Assembly (NCBI GenBank): GCA_015179125.1 | Contig: WHVA01000048.1 | Coordinates: 124,001-188,000 of the forward strand | Length of the DNA: 64,000 bases | Direction of reading: 5' to 3' | Origin: Gautieria morchelliformis | Taxonomy: Eukaryota; Basidiomycota; Agaricomycetes; Gomphales; Gomphaceae | Part shown: piece by piece, positions 34,101 to 44,551 of the stretch | Layout of the letters: every line of letters starts with the position of its first letter | Numbering within the stretch: the stretch's first letter is position 1 | Notes under the pieces: generated by a model | Told to the model about the DNA's origin: nothing | Databases searched by the model: none | The model's input: the letters and a program-made list of their open reading frames with translations, nothing else | Translations under genes and position numbers: made by a program

Positions 34101-35335
34101 CCGTCACCGAAGACAGTAAACAGGCCATCGTTGTCCAGCTGCACAATCGATATCAAACGTAGCGTAGCCTCAGGGACGTAAAGCACATCGTGGAGCGTCA
34201 ATTTCCTTCCCTTTCCGCAGCGCACATGAATAGTGCCACTACCAACGGCAGCAATATAGTGACCACCAACACCACGTATCCTACGGTGGACGGAGACAAG
34301 GGTGAAGAAGTCAGAATGTATGGGGGATACGTGTGTAGTGCAACTAGAATCAGTGCACCAGGGTGACAGTCCAGCGGCAAGGTAAGCAGTGTCGTTGTTG
34401 ACATTCTTCACATCCAGAAGATCGGGACAGGAGTCAGCTGCATCCTCTATGGCAGCGCAGGAGTAATAGCCGTCGTTTAGACGGGATTCATCAGCAAGAG
34501 ACCGTTCAATATTGACAGCGAGGTTTGCAGTCGCAGTATCAGAGTTGGATGAGTCTGCAGCTGCATTCGACTTTTCAGTCTTCTTTTTCTTGCCGTCTTT
34601 CTTCTTTTGAGCTTCTTTGAACCAGTCTGGAGCCCTGTCTTCAGCACCCCCACCCTTCTTCCAGCAGCGCTCGAAGGGATGGTTCTTGCCACAGTTCGTG
34701 CATTTCACTTTATCCCGGCGATCCGATTTAGCGACATTCACATTCTCGAGGTGGTTCTTCTCACGCGTGCCGAGAGTGATCATCTCCCGCTTGCTAGGGG
34801 GAGTTTTCGCGCTGGAGAAGGCGGCTAGCAGGTGCTTTCGAACCCAATCCAGATGAATATTTTGTAGAGCGTTCATCAAGACGAGGATAGTGAACTCAGC
34901 CTGAGTAGGAGCTTTGCCGCCCTCATAGAGGTCTGAAATGAGGTCCTCTATCTCAGAGATGGTGCGGGCGGTGCTGGGGAGGTCAGAGAATTTGGCAGAC
35001 ATAGCGGAGGTGATCGCGTTGATCTTCGTGATCATCCCACCATGGTGAGCTTCAGATTTCAGCTTGTCCCAGGCTTCCTTCACGGTTAAGGTGGGATCAA
35101 GGAGGCGGCGAAGGGAGTTATCAACATGTTTGCCGAGAGTACTGACAATGCGAATGTTAATCTGTCTCCATTCAGAGAGTTTCTTCGCGTCGGTCGGTTC
35201 ATCAATGGATCCATCAATGAAACCCATGAACCCGGACTCCATGAATGCAAACTCCATGTCCCGGGACCACTGCATCCAGGTACCCTCCCTCAGCTTCTCA
35301 ACATCTTTAATCCGGACATTATACTCGAGGACCAT
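31158..35335 (-). pseudogene. Copia C gag-pol polyprotein
   Basis: Starts at ATG 35335 (MVLEYNVRIKDVEKLREGTW). Order of parts: gag, zinc knuckle CTNCGKNHPFERCW, protease WCTDSSCTTHVSP, and pre-integrase ETWHRWLGHLNYS with CEYCVIG. Integrase follows with RTDNGGEY and ENGHAERCHRT, then RT (SKWVFLRKKD, MDIKTAFLHGELDD, AIHVDDI in place of the usual YVDD). RNase H follows with WVDSDWASD, VEAEYMS, CDNMGAI and ARTKHIDVAHHFIRE, ending at 31158. Three lesions are visible: a frameshift in a C/G run near 33790-33800, a TAA at 33686-33684, and a TGA at 32855-32853 (CGA to TGA type). Otherwise the coding sequence is well conserved. Confidence 0.92.
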
Positions 35336-35504
35336 TGCGAGTTGGTAGCGTGTGGGGGGATAGAGCGGGTATATGCGTCGAAAAAAAAAGGTCCAGAGTC
35401 GAGTGGAAACTAGGGTCGAGTGGACGGCCTGTGACAACAAGACAAATGTGATCTTCCACACGTAGTAGTGATACTAAAGCGAGGACGGAAGGCCCATAAC
35501 CTAT

Positions 35505-35647
35505 TGGATTCTGTACCGAATGGTCAGATCTCAGTCTCACAGCGGTGTGTGATAGACTGAGGAAAAGGACGTGAACTCTGACACGCATCTCAAGTACCGC
35601 AGCAGCGGAGTTGAATACGCGTATAGGTCATGCTTGCGACTCCAACA
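35505..35647 (-). repeat. Copia C 5' LTR
   Basis: 143 bp starting TGTTGGAGTCGCAAG on the minus strand. The primer site ATAGGTTATGGGCC follows it internally (about 35491-35504). Confidence 0.85.
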
Positions 35648-35689
35648 TTATTGGTCCAAAGTCTTGTGACTAGGGAAATGACTCCTGCA

Positions 35690-36165
35690 TGACTCAGAGC
35701 CTGGCTCGGCACGTGACTCATGCTCGGACTCTGGCGTATCATTGGCTGAGGGGCCTCTTACCAATGAAAGGCTGTGTTGAGCTAATCCTCTTTAAGAATA
35801 AGGGTGTATCTTATTCTTAGACATGACTCATGCCTGACTCACAACCCCATTTCTGCATGACTCACCCCCTAATCGTGGGCTGCGATTGGTCAACACGAGT
35901 TCTGACTCATTACCCTTTTTCACTCTGACTCACTACCCCATTTCTATGTGACTCAGTGCATGACTCACTCCCTAATCGTGAACCGCCATTGGCCAACACA
36001 TGCTCTGACTCACTACCCTTTTTCTCTCTGACTCACTACCCCATTTCTATGTGACTCAGTGCATGACTCACACCCTATTCATGGACTGCGATTGGCCAAC
36101 ACATGCTCTGACTCACTACCCTTTTTCTCAATGACTCACTACCCTATTTCTTCATGACTCATTCT
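35690..36165 (+). promoter_or_regulatory. Cluster of about 16 TGACTCA motifs in LTR B4
   Basis: The 7-mer TGACTCA occurs about sixteen times in some 470 bp, partly in tandem units of about 120 bp that also carry CCAATGG/ATTGGCCAAC boxes, just upstream of the TATA block at 36191. TGACTCA is the classical Gcn4/AP-1 bZIP site. The position suggests an upstream activating region. Confidence 0.65.
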
Positions 36166-36753
36166 AGTCTATTAATAGATAGTAGATACAATATAAAAGG
36201 AGGCCTTACTGCCCACCTTTCATCAGCCAATACATCATCATCTACTATCCACGTGCCTCATGTGACTTGCCAAGCTTGCACAGCTTACTAAGCTGCTAAC
36301 CCCAGCTAGGGTTATTACACTTACTTAGTGTATTAATTCTCAGTTAAGTAGTTGCATTTCTACTTAGCCACCCGGACTAACACTCCAGGTGAAATTCTGC
36401 AGAGTGAGTCTGACAATCGATTTCCTTGTCAATTAGCTCCCCAATACCTGAGACGAACTGATCAGTGACTTTCCTGTTCAGTGACTTTCACAAGTCACTT
36501 CTTAAACCCTTGTCGCTCATTTATTGCAGTGCATTGACGTTAATCGGGTCAGTCCACTTACAAACTCTCCTGTGAAGCCATTCCTATCTTTTTGGAATAC
36601 TTGGACCCCGATAGTCATCCTCGAACCTACAGACTAATAGTTTGTTATTCATTACGCCAATAGTGTTTAATATTCTTGCAGTTTCGTATACGACACGTTC
36701 TGATAGACCAAAGTGTTAGTTCTGACACCAAAATCTTGAAGGGTTCCAAAACA

Positions 36754-37444
36754 GAGATCAGTCAGTTTCTTGGTCTACACGTCACTCGAAACCGTCCGAA
36801 GAGATCACTTACCATCAACCAGTCGCACTACATTGAACGCATGCTGACACGTTTCAACATGTCTGGCTGCAAACCCAATTACACCCCACTTGCTACAGGG
36901 ACGCAGCTGGTCGCAAACATCGAGAGAGACTCAGATTTGTCCCACACCTCCCAGTACCAACAGATCGTCGGATCGCTCATGTACGCCATGCTAGGCTCTC
37001 GACCCGACATCTGTTTCGCTGTCAACCGCCTCTCTCAATTCGGTTCTAAGCCTGCCCAAGAGCCGTTACCTACCCGCTACACGAAATGTCATGCTGACAT
37101 ACGGATCGAACGATTCCACCGAATTGGTCGGGTACAGCGACTCTGACTGGGCCTCAGATACCGACAACCGCCGCTCAACCACTGGCTACATCTTCATCCT
37201 CGCTGGGGGCGCCGTTGCTTGGGCCACGCAGAAGCAACACACAACAGCACTCTTGTCCACTGAAGCCGAGTACATGGCTCTTTGTGAGTGTGCAAAACAC
37301 GCACAGTGGACACTTTCCCTTTTAAAACAGCTCGATTTCACCGTTGACCTCCCACTCGAAATCTTTTGCGATTCCTCTGGAGCAAAAGAAATCGCAGCTA
37401 ACAGCGTTTTTCACAAGCGGACCAAGCACATAGATATTCGTTAG
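36754..37444 (+). pseudogene. Copia A RT tail and RNase H
   Basis: FLGLHVTRNRPKRSLTINQ, then QYQQIVGSLMYAMLGSRPDI (RT end), a frameshift near 37085, then VGYSDSDWASDTDNRRSTTG, LSTEAEYMALCE and KRTKHIDIR (RNase H core, acidic residues D, E and D present). The sequence stops at TAG 37442-37444, exactly where the repeat-protein copy 1 begins. The last codons of RNase H and the 3' LTR are missing. Confidence 0.85.
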
Positions 37445-38346
37445 CAAGGCCTGCGGCTGCAGCACCCGACGAAACGCCCCCGGCGATGGCACTGCCCGCA
37501 CCCCGCGCCTCGAGTTCAGAGACATCACGGGAGAAGAGACCATTGAGGATCGCTCCAAGGCCAGCAGCGGCGGCACCGGAGGCGAGACCTCCGGCGATGG
37601 CACTGCCCGCACCTCGCGCCTCAAGTTCAGAGACGTCGCGGCCGTTGAGAGGTTTGTGCAAGATTGCCGCTGCTCCGCCGGAGGCAACGCCGCCAGCAAT
37701 TGCAGCGCCGGTGCGGCTTGAAGAGCTCTCGGCAGGGGGAGCTTCCGCTGAGGAGCTTCCGCTACAACACACTTCTGGTTGTGGTTACCCTGGACCTGGT
37801 TACCGATCGCAGTAAGGAGCTGCATTTTCTCATCGGGGGTAAGGATGGCGCCACGAGTAACCAATCCCGCAGGGCTGTTGGAAAAACAGCGAAGTTATAG
37901 CAGGTTACAACTGCGTAAGGAGCTATTATACAACTCATAGTAACTAATAAACCGTTTTCAACGTGACATTGTCGGTGACATCGACATGACGTCGCTCGGA
38001 TCTCAACAAGGGGCGAGACCGTTGAGAATGGCGGTAAGGTCTGTGGCACTTCCAGCACCTCGCGCCTCAAGTTCAGAGACGTCGCGGCCGTTGAGAATTT
38101 TGTTCAAGATCGCCGCTACTCCGCCGGAGGCAACGCCGCCAGCAATTGCAGCGCCGGTGCCGCTTGAAGAGCTCTCGGCGGGGGAGCTTCCGCTGGGGGG
38201 CAGCACGACGCCCCATTCTGCGAGGGGCGGGGGTGAGTAAAATTATATCAGAAATATAAGATATGAGTGTAATCTCACGGTGCGGGAGCGGCAAGGGCCA
38301 CTTGGGCAGCGGCGCAGGCGACAGATAGGACAGCGATAAAGTGCAT
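37442..38346 (-). pseudogene. Secreted glycine-zipper repeat protein, copy 1 (truncated)
   Basis: Minus strand. The signal peptide MHFIAVLSVACAAAQVALA starts at ATG 38346, with an intron at the same place as in copies 2 and 3. The repeat unit with GRDVSELEARGAG follows. The frame is damaged soon after the intron (shorter C runs), and a stretch near 37890-38020 replaces a normal repeat. The 3' end is lost at the junction with Copia A. Compared with copy 2 at least half of the repeats are missing. It is arranged head-to-head with copy 2. Confidence 0.8.
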
Positions 38347-38830
38347 TATGACTTGATGAATTTATTAGAGGCGGGATTTGAAAGACTATCAAGAAATAAA
38401 TGTGAATTAGGAGAGTCTGTAGAGGTAGGGCTGTGGTTTTAGAGTCTAATGTCTAATGTAAATGGCTGGATGATGCGACGAATCGTTAGACTTCAACAAC
38501 ACGCATTGAACACGAGTTATTTCTCACCGACCGGCACCGGTGAAGAAAATACGAAGAAGGCTGGAGGGGTGGAGAAAATGTGCCATCGTACCCCCCCTTT
38601 TATATGCTTCGCTTCTCGTCCGTGTGGTTTTTATTAATGCAAATACAAATTACAGCGCAGCAAATATCGATGGCAACACGGGTGAGGTCGCTAAGCCATA
38701 GACTATGACAACTAGAAGTGCTGAGCGTTGCTCCCAGCAACCTTGCTCAATTTAGGTTGGCGGTTCAAATTATGAATTGTCATATATTATCAAAGGAATA
38801 TTGTGTAATGGCGTGTGACGAATCAGAGGG
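38347..38830. promoter_or_regulatory. Upstream region of repeat-protein copy 1
   Basis: About 350 bp (38347-38700) is an inverted copy of the region upstream of copy 2 (40300-40654), including the TATA element CATATAAAAGG (rc of about 38600-38612) and the marks GGTGCCGGTCGGTGAG and TTTCTTGA.AGTCTTTC. The rest has no gene. Confidence 0.6.
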
Positions 38831-38855
38831 AAAAAACCGGAATACGGTACTAGGC

Positions 38856-39075
38856 TGCTAGAAGCAGGTTGAGGATCTTGCCCACTCCCGGATAGATGGC
38901 CGTTAAAAATATCGCGCCGACTAGTAAGGGTTTCAAGAAATCAATGTACTGGGCGTGGAGAGGCATCGTACAGCCTGTGTGTGTGTCAGTACACAAAGCA
39001 TTGGAACTCTAAACCCGTTACTGAGCACTGAGGATCGGGAATGCATGGGTCGTCACGGCAGCTGTCACGCACCGC
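38856..39075 (-). pseudogene. P450 N-terminal fragment with its promoter
   Basis: Bases 38966 to 38856 encode [18 protein letters not shown] and the rest of the membrane anchor as in the P450 at 55241, with one extra codon near 38915. The matching continues upstream of the ATG to about 39075 (55345 in the parent). The copy ends abruptly after about 36 codons. It is therefore a duplicated promoter plus anchor without enzyme. Confidence 0.75.
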
Positions 39076-40050
39076 TTCTGAGATAACCCTGGCCATCCTG
39101 CCGGGGGGCGATGTACCGCGTTTTGATTTTTCCGTCCAACGTACACACGCAACAAACGGCCTGTTGCGTGTATTTGCTAGATGATTTATCGATGAATTTA
39201 CCAAAACATTCCAGCTGAACAGTGAGGTCGACGAGATTGAGAAAGGTCGAGTTGTCATCCACGGAACTCCAAATAAGCCGCCTTTTCGATTCGTAGTAGG
39301 TTTCCTCTTCCTCTCTTTTCCTGCTTTTGGAAAGTTCACATTCCATGTTGATTTCCGCACGCAGCTGTTCAACCTCCACCTTTTTTCTTTCGATAACACA
39401 TTGTTGCAAGTCGCGCGGTAATTCGGATATCAGCTTCATAACTTCGAGCCTCCCTACTATCCTTGTTGCCCAATTAACCTCTGGAAGCAATTCAACGATC
39501 TCGAGCACTGTTACAGATGACAACTCATTGTTGATACAAGAACCTTCATAAAATGAATTTCAACAATCTAAGCAAATGCAAGACAACCTTTGTTCAGTTC
39601 TGATGATATGTGATTCATCACCAGCCTTACCTCCGAGTCGATGCTGCATATTTTTTTCTACGTTGTACGTCGTAAAATAAACTTGTGTCCTGCTGCGCGT
39701 AACGGTCATAAGACAGGCTAAACCGCATGGATACCCAATGTAGTACGAGATAAGATAGATGCAGTACATGTCTACAATGTTGACAAAGCAGCTGACAATT
39801 ACAAGGAATATTTCCAATTATCAAATTCGATTTCTTTATACGGTCTACAAATTCCCCATACATAACATCAAATACAGAACCGCGATGTCGGATCTATATC
39901 TCCGCAGGTTTGTCTTCCATCGACAAGGGAACAAGGGAATTCGACAAGGCAACTTGGTCAGCAACTTGCCGTTGGCGTCATAGATTTTAGGTGGTAACTA
40001 TCGCTAGAAGCTTGCTCCATGCCTAAAGTTTGATATCACGACCCTGGCAC
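39065..40050 (-). pseudogene. Degenerate gene of unknown function, duplicated at 42961-43670
   Basis: The minus-strand frame at 39065-39523 has a coiled-coil-like basic segment (KKVEVEQLRAEINMECELSK) and a conserved block DDNSTFLNLVDLTVQLE. Upstream pieces near 39830-39970 read YDANGKLLTKLPCR and MYGEFVDRIKKSNLIIG. No start-to-stop frame can be assembled. I do not recognise the family. Confidence 0.4.
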
Positions 40051-40060
40051 CATGGAAATG

Positions 40061-40280
40061 GATGACTATCCGTAGTCCTAAAAACCTAAATCCAAAGTTC
40101 TAAGATGAAAAAAGTTTAGGACGGGGAGGGGGAGGAGGCCATCCTAAACGAAGGGTTTAGGACGGCGCTGGGTTGTTCGGCGGAGTTTCAACTCACTTCT
40201 CTGTCATCGGCTAATGGCCGGCACGCTGTTCCGGAAGATTTAGGACGTTATTTAGGATTTTAGGTCTACGGATAGGCATC
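40061..40280. mobile_element. 220-bp palindromic MITE
   Basis: Terminal inverted repeats of about 32 bp (left TATCCGTAGTCCTAAAAACC, right its near complement) enclose TTTAGGAC-rich sequence. TA dinucleotides flank TCCGTAG..CTACGGA, as in Tc1/mariner-type MITEs. A 5'-deleted copy is at 48747-48926 and a left-end piece at 43683-43729. Confidence 0.7.
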
Positions 40281-40395
40281 ATTGTTGTCTTAGTCTAGGG
40301 CTTAGCGACCTCACCCGTGTTGCCATCGATATTTGCTGCGCTGTAATTTGTATTTGCATTAATGAAACCCGCACGGACTCACGAGAAGCGAAGCA

Positions 40396-40403
40396 TATAA
40401 AAG
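40396..40403 (+). promoter_or_regulatory. TATA box of repeat-protein copy 2
   Basis: TATAAAAG at 40396-40403, about 250 bp upstream of ATG 40655. It is conserved in copy 1 (inverted) and deleted in copy 3, where GAAGCATGGAGGTAC replaces it. Confidence 0.55.
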
Positions 40404-40654
40404 GGGAGGTACGATGGCACATTTTCTTCACCCCTCCAGCCTTCTTCGTATCTTCTTCACCGGTGCCGGTCGGTGAGCAATAACTCGTGTTCAATGCGTG
40501 TTGTTGAAGTCTAACGATCCGTCGCATCATCCAGCCATTTACATTAGACATTAGACTCTAAAACCACAGCCCTACCGCTACAGACTCTCCTAATTCACGT
40601 TTAATTTCTTGACAGTCTTTCATATCCCGCCTCCAATAAATTCATCAAGTCATA

Positions 40655-42052
40655 ATGCACTCTATCGCTGTCCTATCTGTCGCCTGCGCCGCTGCCCAAG
40701 TGGCCCTTGCCGCTCCCGCACCGTGAGATTACCCTCATATCTTATATTTCTGATATAATTTTACTCACCCCCGCCCCTCGCAGAATGGGGCGTCGTGCTG
40801 CCCCCCAGCGGAAGCTCCCCCCGCCGAGAGCTCTTCAAGCGGCACCGGCGCTGCAATTGCTGGCGGCGTTGCCTCCGGCGGAGCATCGGCGATCTTGCAC
40901 AAAATTCTCAACGGCCGCGACGTCTCTGAACTTGAGGCGCGAGGCGCGGGCAGTGCCGTCGCCGGAGGTGTCGCCTCCCTTGCCACGCATGCTGGCCTTG
41001 GAGCGATCCTCAATGGTCTCGTCTCCCGTGACGTCTCTGAACTCGAGGCGCGGGGTGCGGGCAGTGCCATCGCAGGAGGTGTCGCCTCCGGTGCCGCCGC
41101 CGCTGGCCTTGGAGCGATCCTCAATGGTCTCTTCTCCCGTGACGTCTCTGAACTCGAGGCGCGGGGTGCGGGCAGTGCCATCGCCGGAGGTGTTGCGTCG
41201 GGTGCTGCAGCTGCAGGCCTCGGTGCCATTCTCAACGGTCTTTTCGGCCGTGAGGAATTGGTTGCTCGTGGCGCCGTCCTTACCCCCGATGAGAAAATGC
41301 AGCTCCTTACTGCGATCGGTAACCAGGTCCAGGGTAACCCCAACCAGAAGCGTGTTGCAACGGAAGCTCCTCCAGCGGAAGCTCCCCCTGCCGAGAGCTC
41401 TTCAAGCGGCACCGGCGCTGCAATTGCTGGCGGCGTTGCCTCCGGCGGAGCAGCGGCAATCTTGAACAAAATTCTCAACGGCCGCGACGTCTCTGAACTT
41501 GAGGCGCGAGGCGCGGGCAGTGCCGTCGCCGGAGGTGTCGCCTCCCTTGCCACGCATGCTGGCGTTGGAGCGATCCTCAATGGTCTCTTCTCCCGTGACG
41601 TCTCTGAACTCGAGGCGCGGGGTGCGGGCAGTGCCATCGCCGGAGGTGTCGCCTCCGGTGCCGCCGCCGCTGGCCTTGGAGCGATCCTCAATGGTCTCTT
41701 CTCCCGTGACGTCTCTGAACTCGAGGCGCGGGGTGCGGGCAGTGCCATCGCCGGGGGCGTTGCGTCGGGTGCTGCAGCTGCAGGCCTTGGTGCCATTCTC
41801 AACGGTCTTTTCGGCCGTGAGGAATTGGTTGCTCGTGGCGCCGTCCTTACCCCCGATGAGAAAATGCAGCTCCTTACCGCCATCGGTAACCACGTCCAGG
41901 GCAACACCAACGACAAGCGTGGCGCTGGCAGTGCCATCGCCGGAGGTGTCGCATCCGGTGCCGCGGCTGCTGGCCTTGGAGCGATCCTGAACGGGCTCTT
42001 CTCTCGTGAGGTCGAGGGCCTCGCAGCCCGCAGCCTGAATGATCTTGACTGA
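40655..42052 (+). CDS. Secreted glycine-zipper repeat protein, copy 2 (one apparent frameshift)
   Basis: Exon 1 (40655-40722) encodes the signal peptide MHSIAVLSVACAAAQVALA. A 61-bp intron follows and exon 2 starts at 40784. The product is built from 37-residue (111-bp) units of the type GAGSAIAGGVASGAAAAGLG plus AILNGLFSRDVSELEAR. Two super-repeats each have four units and a tail TPDEKMQLLTAIGN, then one final unit, ending at TGA 42050-42052. Candidate Kex2 sites are RR after MG and KR after NPNQ and NTND. There is no Cys, Trp or Tyr in the repeats. The spliced frame changes to the repeat frame only if one C is added in the C6 run near 40800 (C7 in copy 3), so this copy is frameshifted or the assembly lost a base. 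The function is unknown. Membrane-active peptides, surface repellents or structural peptides are all possible. Confidence 0.75.
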
Positions 42053-42960
42053 ATTACGAAGACTTCATGTTTATGACATTTGTAGTAGTAGACTTTAGAG
42101 TCTAATCTCTAATACACTGATTTCAGTGAGGGGTCAACATTGTGGAAGAGATGTCTCTTCCTTCGTGCAGCGACTCGGGCTCAAGTTATCAGTTTTACTT
42201 GATAAAAATTTTAGGCATTGAAAAGGTGCATCCAATTACCGTCATTCTTTGCCATATTTCGATCACCTGCGAACATGACATACATTCATAGAAGCTAAGT
42301 TTACTAGGTTTGGACTGTGGTCGCAATTTTTGATTAATTGCGGTGAGATTTCTCCTTACCCTTACTGTACTAGCTCTTACATGCAGCAAGGAGTGTGATT
42401 CTCCTCGTTTCACTTCGATAACGATACGTATAGTGATTACAAGTCAGTAGTGATGTAGTGATGGCTATAAGATACCATGTACCAGCTCAGAAGTATCAGA
42501 CATTCACAAATATAGCGAGAGCCTACCAGTACTAGTACTGCACGTCGACGACACTCCTAAGACAATTGTGCACTGTAATTATCCTGGTACTGTTTACAAG
42601 TACGTATGAAGGCGTAGTACTGGCACCGATATCCCAAATGTGTGAAGTGACACGTAGACACGGAGTACACGGCCCACGTACGCACGGACTGCCATACTAT
42701 ATTGAATTCATCATCAAATTAATTGTTCGATCGGAGTCCCCATCATGAGCCGTTCTCCGGGAGGAGCCTGCCAGCTAGGTGCGCACCATCACACCAGGCG
42801 GTGCCAGCGCTGGTATATAGCACAGATCGCGATGCCGACTCTTACTGTAGCTGCAGCCGTAGTCAGGTTTCAACTCATCACCGAACTGTGCTTCCGGTGC
42901 TACAGCGGATGTTGCACTACATCTCGGCCGCTTGAGCGAACGCACCACTTCTGAGAATAC
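42053..42960. repeat. Duplicated 3' flank of repeat-protein genes
   Basis: Matches 51365-52390 with small indels: GAATTACGAAGACTTCA, TTTCAGTGAGGGGTCAACAT, ACCATGTACCAGCTCAGAAG and GAGTCCCCATCATGAGCCGT. It includes no ORF with support. The distal 180 bp also matches 26480-26640 inverted. Confidence 0.75.
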
Positions 42961-43735
42961 TTAACCCATCCTGTGTTCCACTAGAGACCGCGTTGCCGGT
43001 GCAGCCCTTGTCGAAGAAGTTTTAAATTTATAATTTTTAGGTTTAAATGAAATATGTTGATTACTTGGAACGTATAATCTTGCGATACAAAAAATAGTAC
43101 CATTATCTTTGTCATGTGAAGTGAAAAGGATAGGGGAGGGGTGGGGGCGATGTACCGCGTTTTGATTTTTTCCGTCCAACGTACGCACGCAACAAACTGC
43201 CTGTTGCATGTATTTGTTAGATGATTTATCGATGAATTTACCTAAACATTCCAGCTGAACAGTGAGGTCAACGAGATTGAGAAAGGTCGAGTTGTCATCC
43301 AATGCGAATAAGCCGCCTTTTCGATTCGTAGTAGGTTTCCCCTTCCACGCCTTTTTTTTTTTTTTGGAAAGGTCACATTCCATCTTGATTTCCGCACGCA
43401 GCTGTTCAACCTCCACCTTTTTTCCTTTTTCCCACTTCGATAACACACCAATTATCAAATTCGACTTTATTTCTTTATACGGTATACAAATTCCCCATAC
43501 ATAACATCAAATACATAGAACCGCGATGGATCTATATCTTCGGAGGGTAGAATTGTCTTCGATCGACAAGGGAACTTCGTCGGCAACTTGCCGTTGGCGT
43601 CATAGATATTGTGCGGTAACTATCGCTAGAAGCTTGCTCCATGCCTAAAGTTTGATATCACAATCCTGGCACCATGGAAATGGATGCCTATCCGTAGTCC
43701 TAAAAACCTAAATCCAAAGTTCTAAGATGATCGAG
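42961..43735 (-). pseudogene. Second copy of the degenerate unknown gene
   Basis: Same blocks as 39065-40050 in the same order: KKVEVEQLRAEIKMECDLSK, DDNSTFLNLVDLTVQLE and YDANGKLPTKFPCR. An intron-like gap is lost and frames differ. A left-end fragment of the palindromic MITE (43683-43729) follows, then a simple GATCGATGA repeat at about 43728-43772. Confidence 0.4.
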
Positions 43736-44551
43736 GACATCGATGAATCGATGATCGATGATCGATGACGATGAGTGTAGACACTGTCAGATTTAGACCG
43801 ATAGCTCGAACCGTAAGACCAAAATCATCCAGAAACTATTTTTCAGTTAACCTGTGCATGTGAGGACTTGGTCGTGACTAATTAGTGATACGTACGATAC
43901 AAGATATGTAGTTACAGAGAAAGAAGCAACAAGATGGGTAGAGAGGCTGGCGATGACACGCGGCAGTAAAAACCCGTAGGGAAAAAGCCTGCATGACATG
44001 CGGGAATGAGAAGGGAGAGGAAGGGTGGGGAAACGAAACAATTGTGAAGAACTGCGCGAGAGTTAGCGAGAGCGCGGCTGGCGAGCCAAGCGAGAGACTA
44101 CCTGTGCTATGGGGAGCGCTGCGAGCGAATAGAGTACAGGGGCGAACAGTGTGAAAGCTAAATAGGCGGGAGTGGTTCTCCCACTGAGACACGCATGACT
44201 GTCCATGACGTGGACGCTGACGCGTCTAGTGGGACTCGAGCCTAAGCGCGCGGTGAAGCTCAGCGGAACTTCAGTGTGAGTGAGAACGCATGGAACGCTT
44301 ACTGTTGAGATAGAAAAGCAAGGTGAGAGAGGTGGAGAAGATTGAGAGTTAGAAGCTCAGCATGGCGCTGCGGGCGAGTCACAGGCGGGCGCAGAATTCG
44401 CCACGTGTAAGCACGCTTCACTACTTAAGCTCCGACGAATTCTGGTCTGCCCGACAAGTGGCTCGGATTAGGGACGCCGGTGCCAAGCGAGGCACCGCAA
44501 CAACGAGAAATGGATTGACGATACGTATTGAGGTAGAAAATGATGATGATG

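Larger units (their letters stand above)
30893..35647 (-). mobile_element. Copia C, near-complete Ty1/Copia element
   Basis: Two LTRs, primer site, gag-pol and purine tract are all present in order on the minus strand. The flanks share TTAT(T) on both sides. The 5' LTR is 35505-35647 (143 bp) and the 3' LTR is 30893-31150 (258 bp); both have the ends TGTTGGAGTCGC and AGAATCCA. The purine tract GAGGGGGTG precedes the 3' LTR. It is the youngest-looking large element in the window, but it is disabled by a frameshift and two stops. Confidence 0.92.
30700..36753 (+). mobile_element. LTR family B, copy 4 (5' truncated, split by Copia C)
   Basis: The right end GGGTTCCAAAACA at 36753 and the TATA block ATATAAAAGGAGGCC at about 36191-36205 identify it as family B. 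The left end is not recognisable, and Copia C (30893-35647) is inserted in it. Its upstream part differs from copies 1-3 by carrying a TGACTCA cluster. The GAGAT after the right end has no partner on the left, so a deletion accompanied the insertion and removed Copia A RT sequence. Confidence 0.65.
26641..37444 (+). mobile_element. Copia A retrotransposon (5' LTR to RNase H), heavily interrupted
   Basis: A 5' LTR (26641-26932) and primer site (26933-26945) are followed by gag (27043-28455), protease and pre-integrase (28506-29215), integrase (29220-30720), a deletion, then the RT tail and RNase H (36757-37444). It is inserted at CCTAG in the duplicated P450 downstream region. Interruptions are the solo LTR 27537-28188, an AT-rich insert at about 29285-29750, the Gypsy solo LTR 29834-30292, and a large block of family B LTR plus Copia C at about 30700-36753. 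The 3' LTR is absent; the element ends at the junction with repeat-protein copy 1. Confidence 0.75.

Noticed and set aside
36676..36756. N-terminal extension of the Copia A RT ORF
   Set aside because: These codons are LTR B sequence ending TTCCAAAACA. The coding similarity starts only after the LTR end.
37442..38346. Copy 1 as an intact small secreted protein
   Set aside because: The signal peptide is intact but frames after the intron do not join the repeats and the 3' end is cut by Copia A.
40765..41937. 390-codon minus-strand ORF
   Set aside because: Mirror of the 111-bp repeats of copy 2. The plus strand has the signal peptide, intron and stop.
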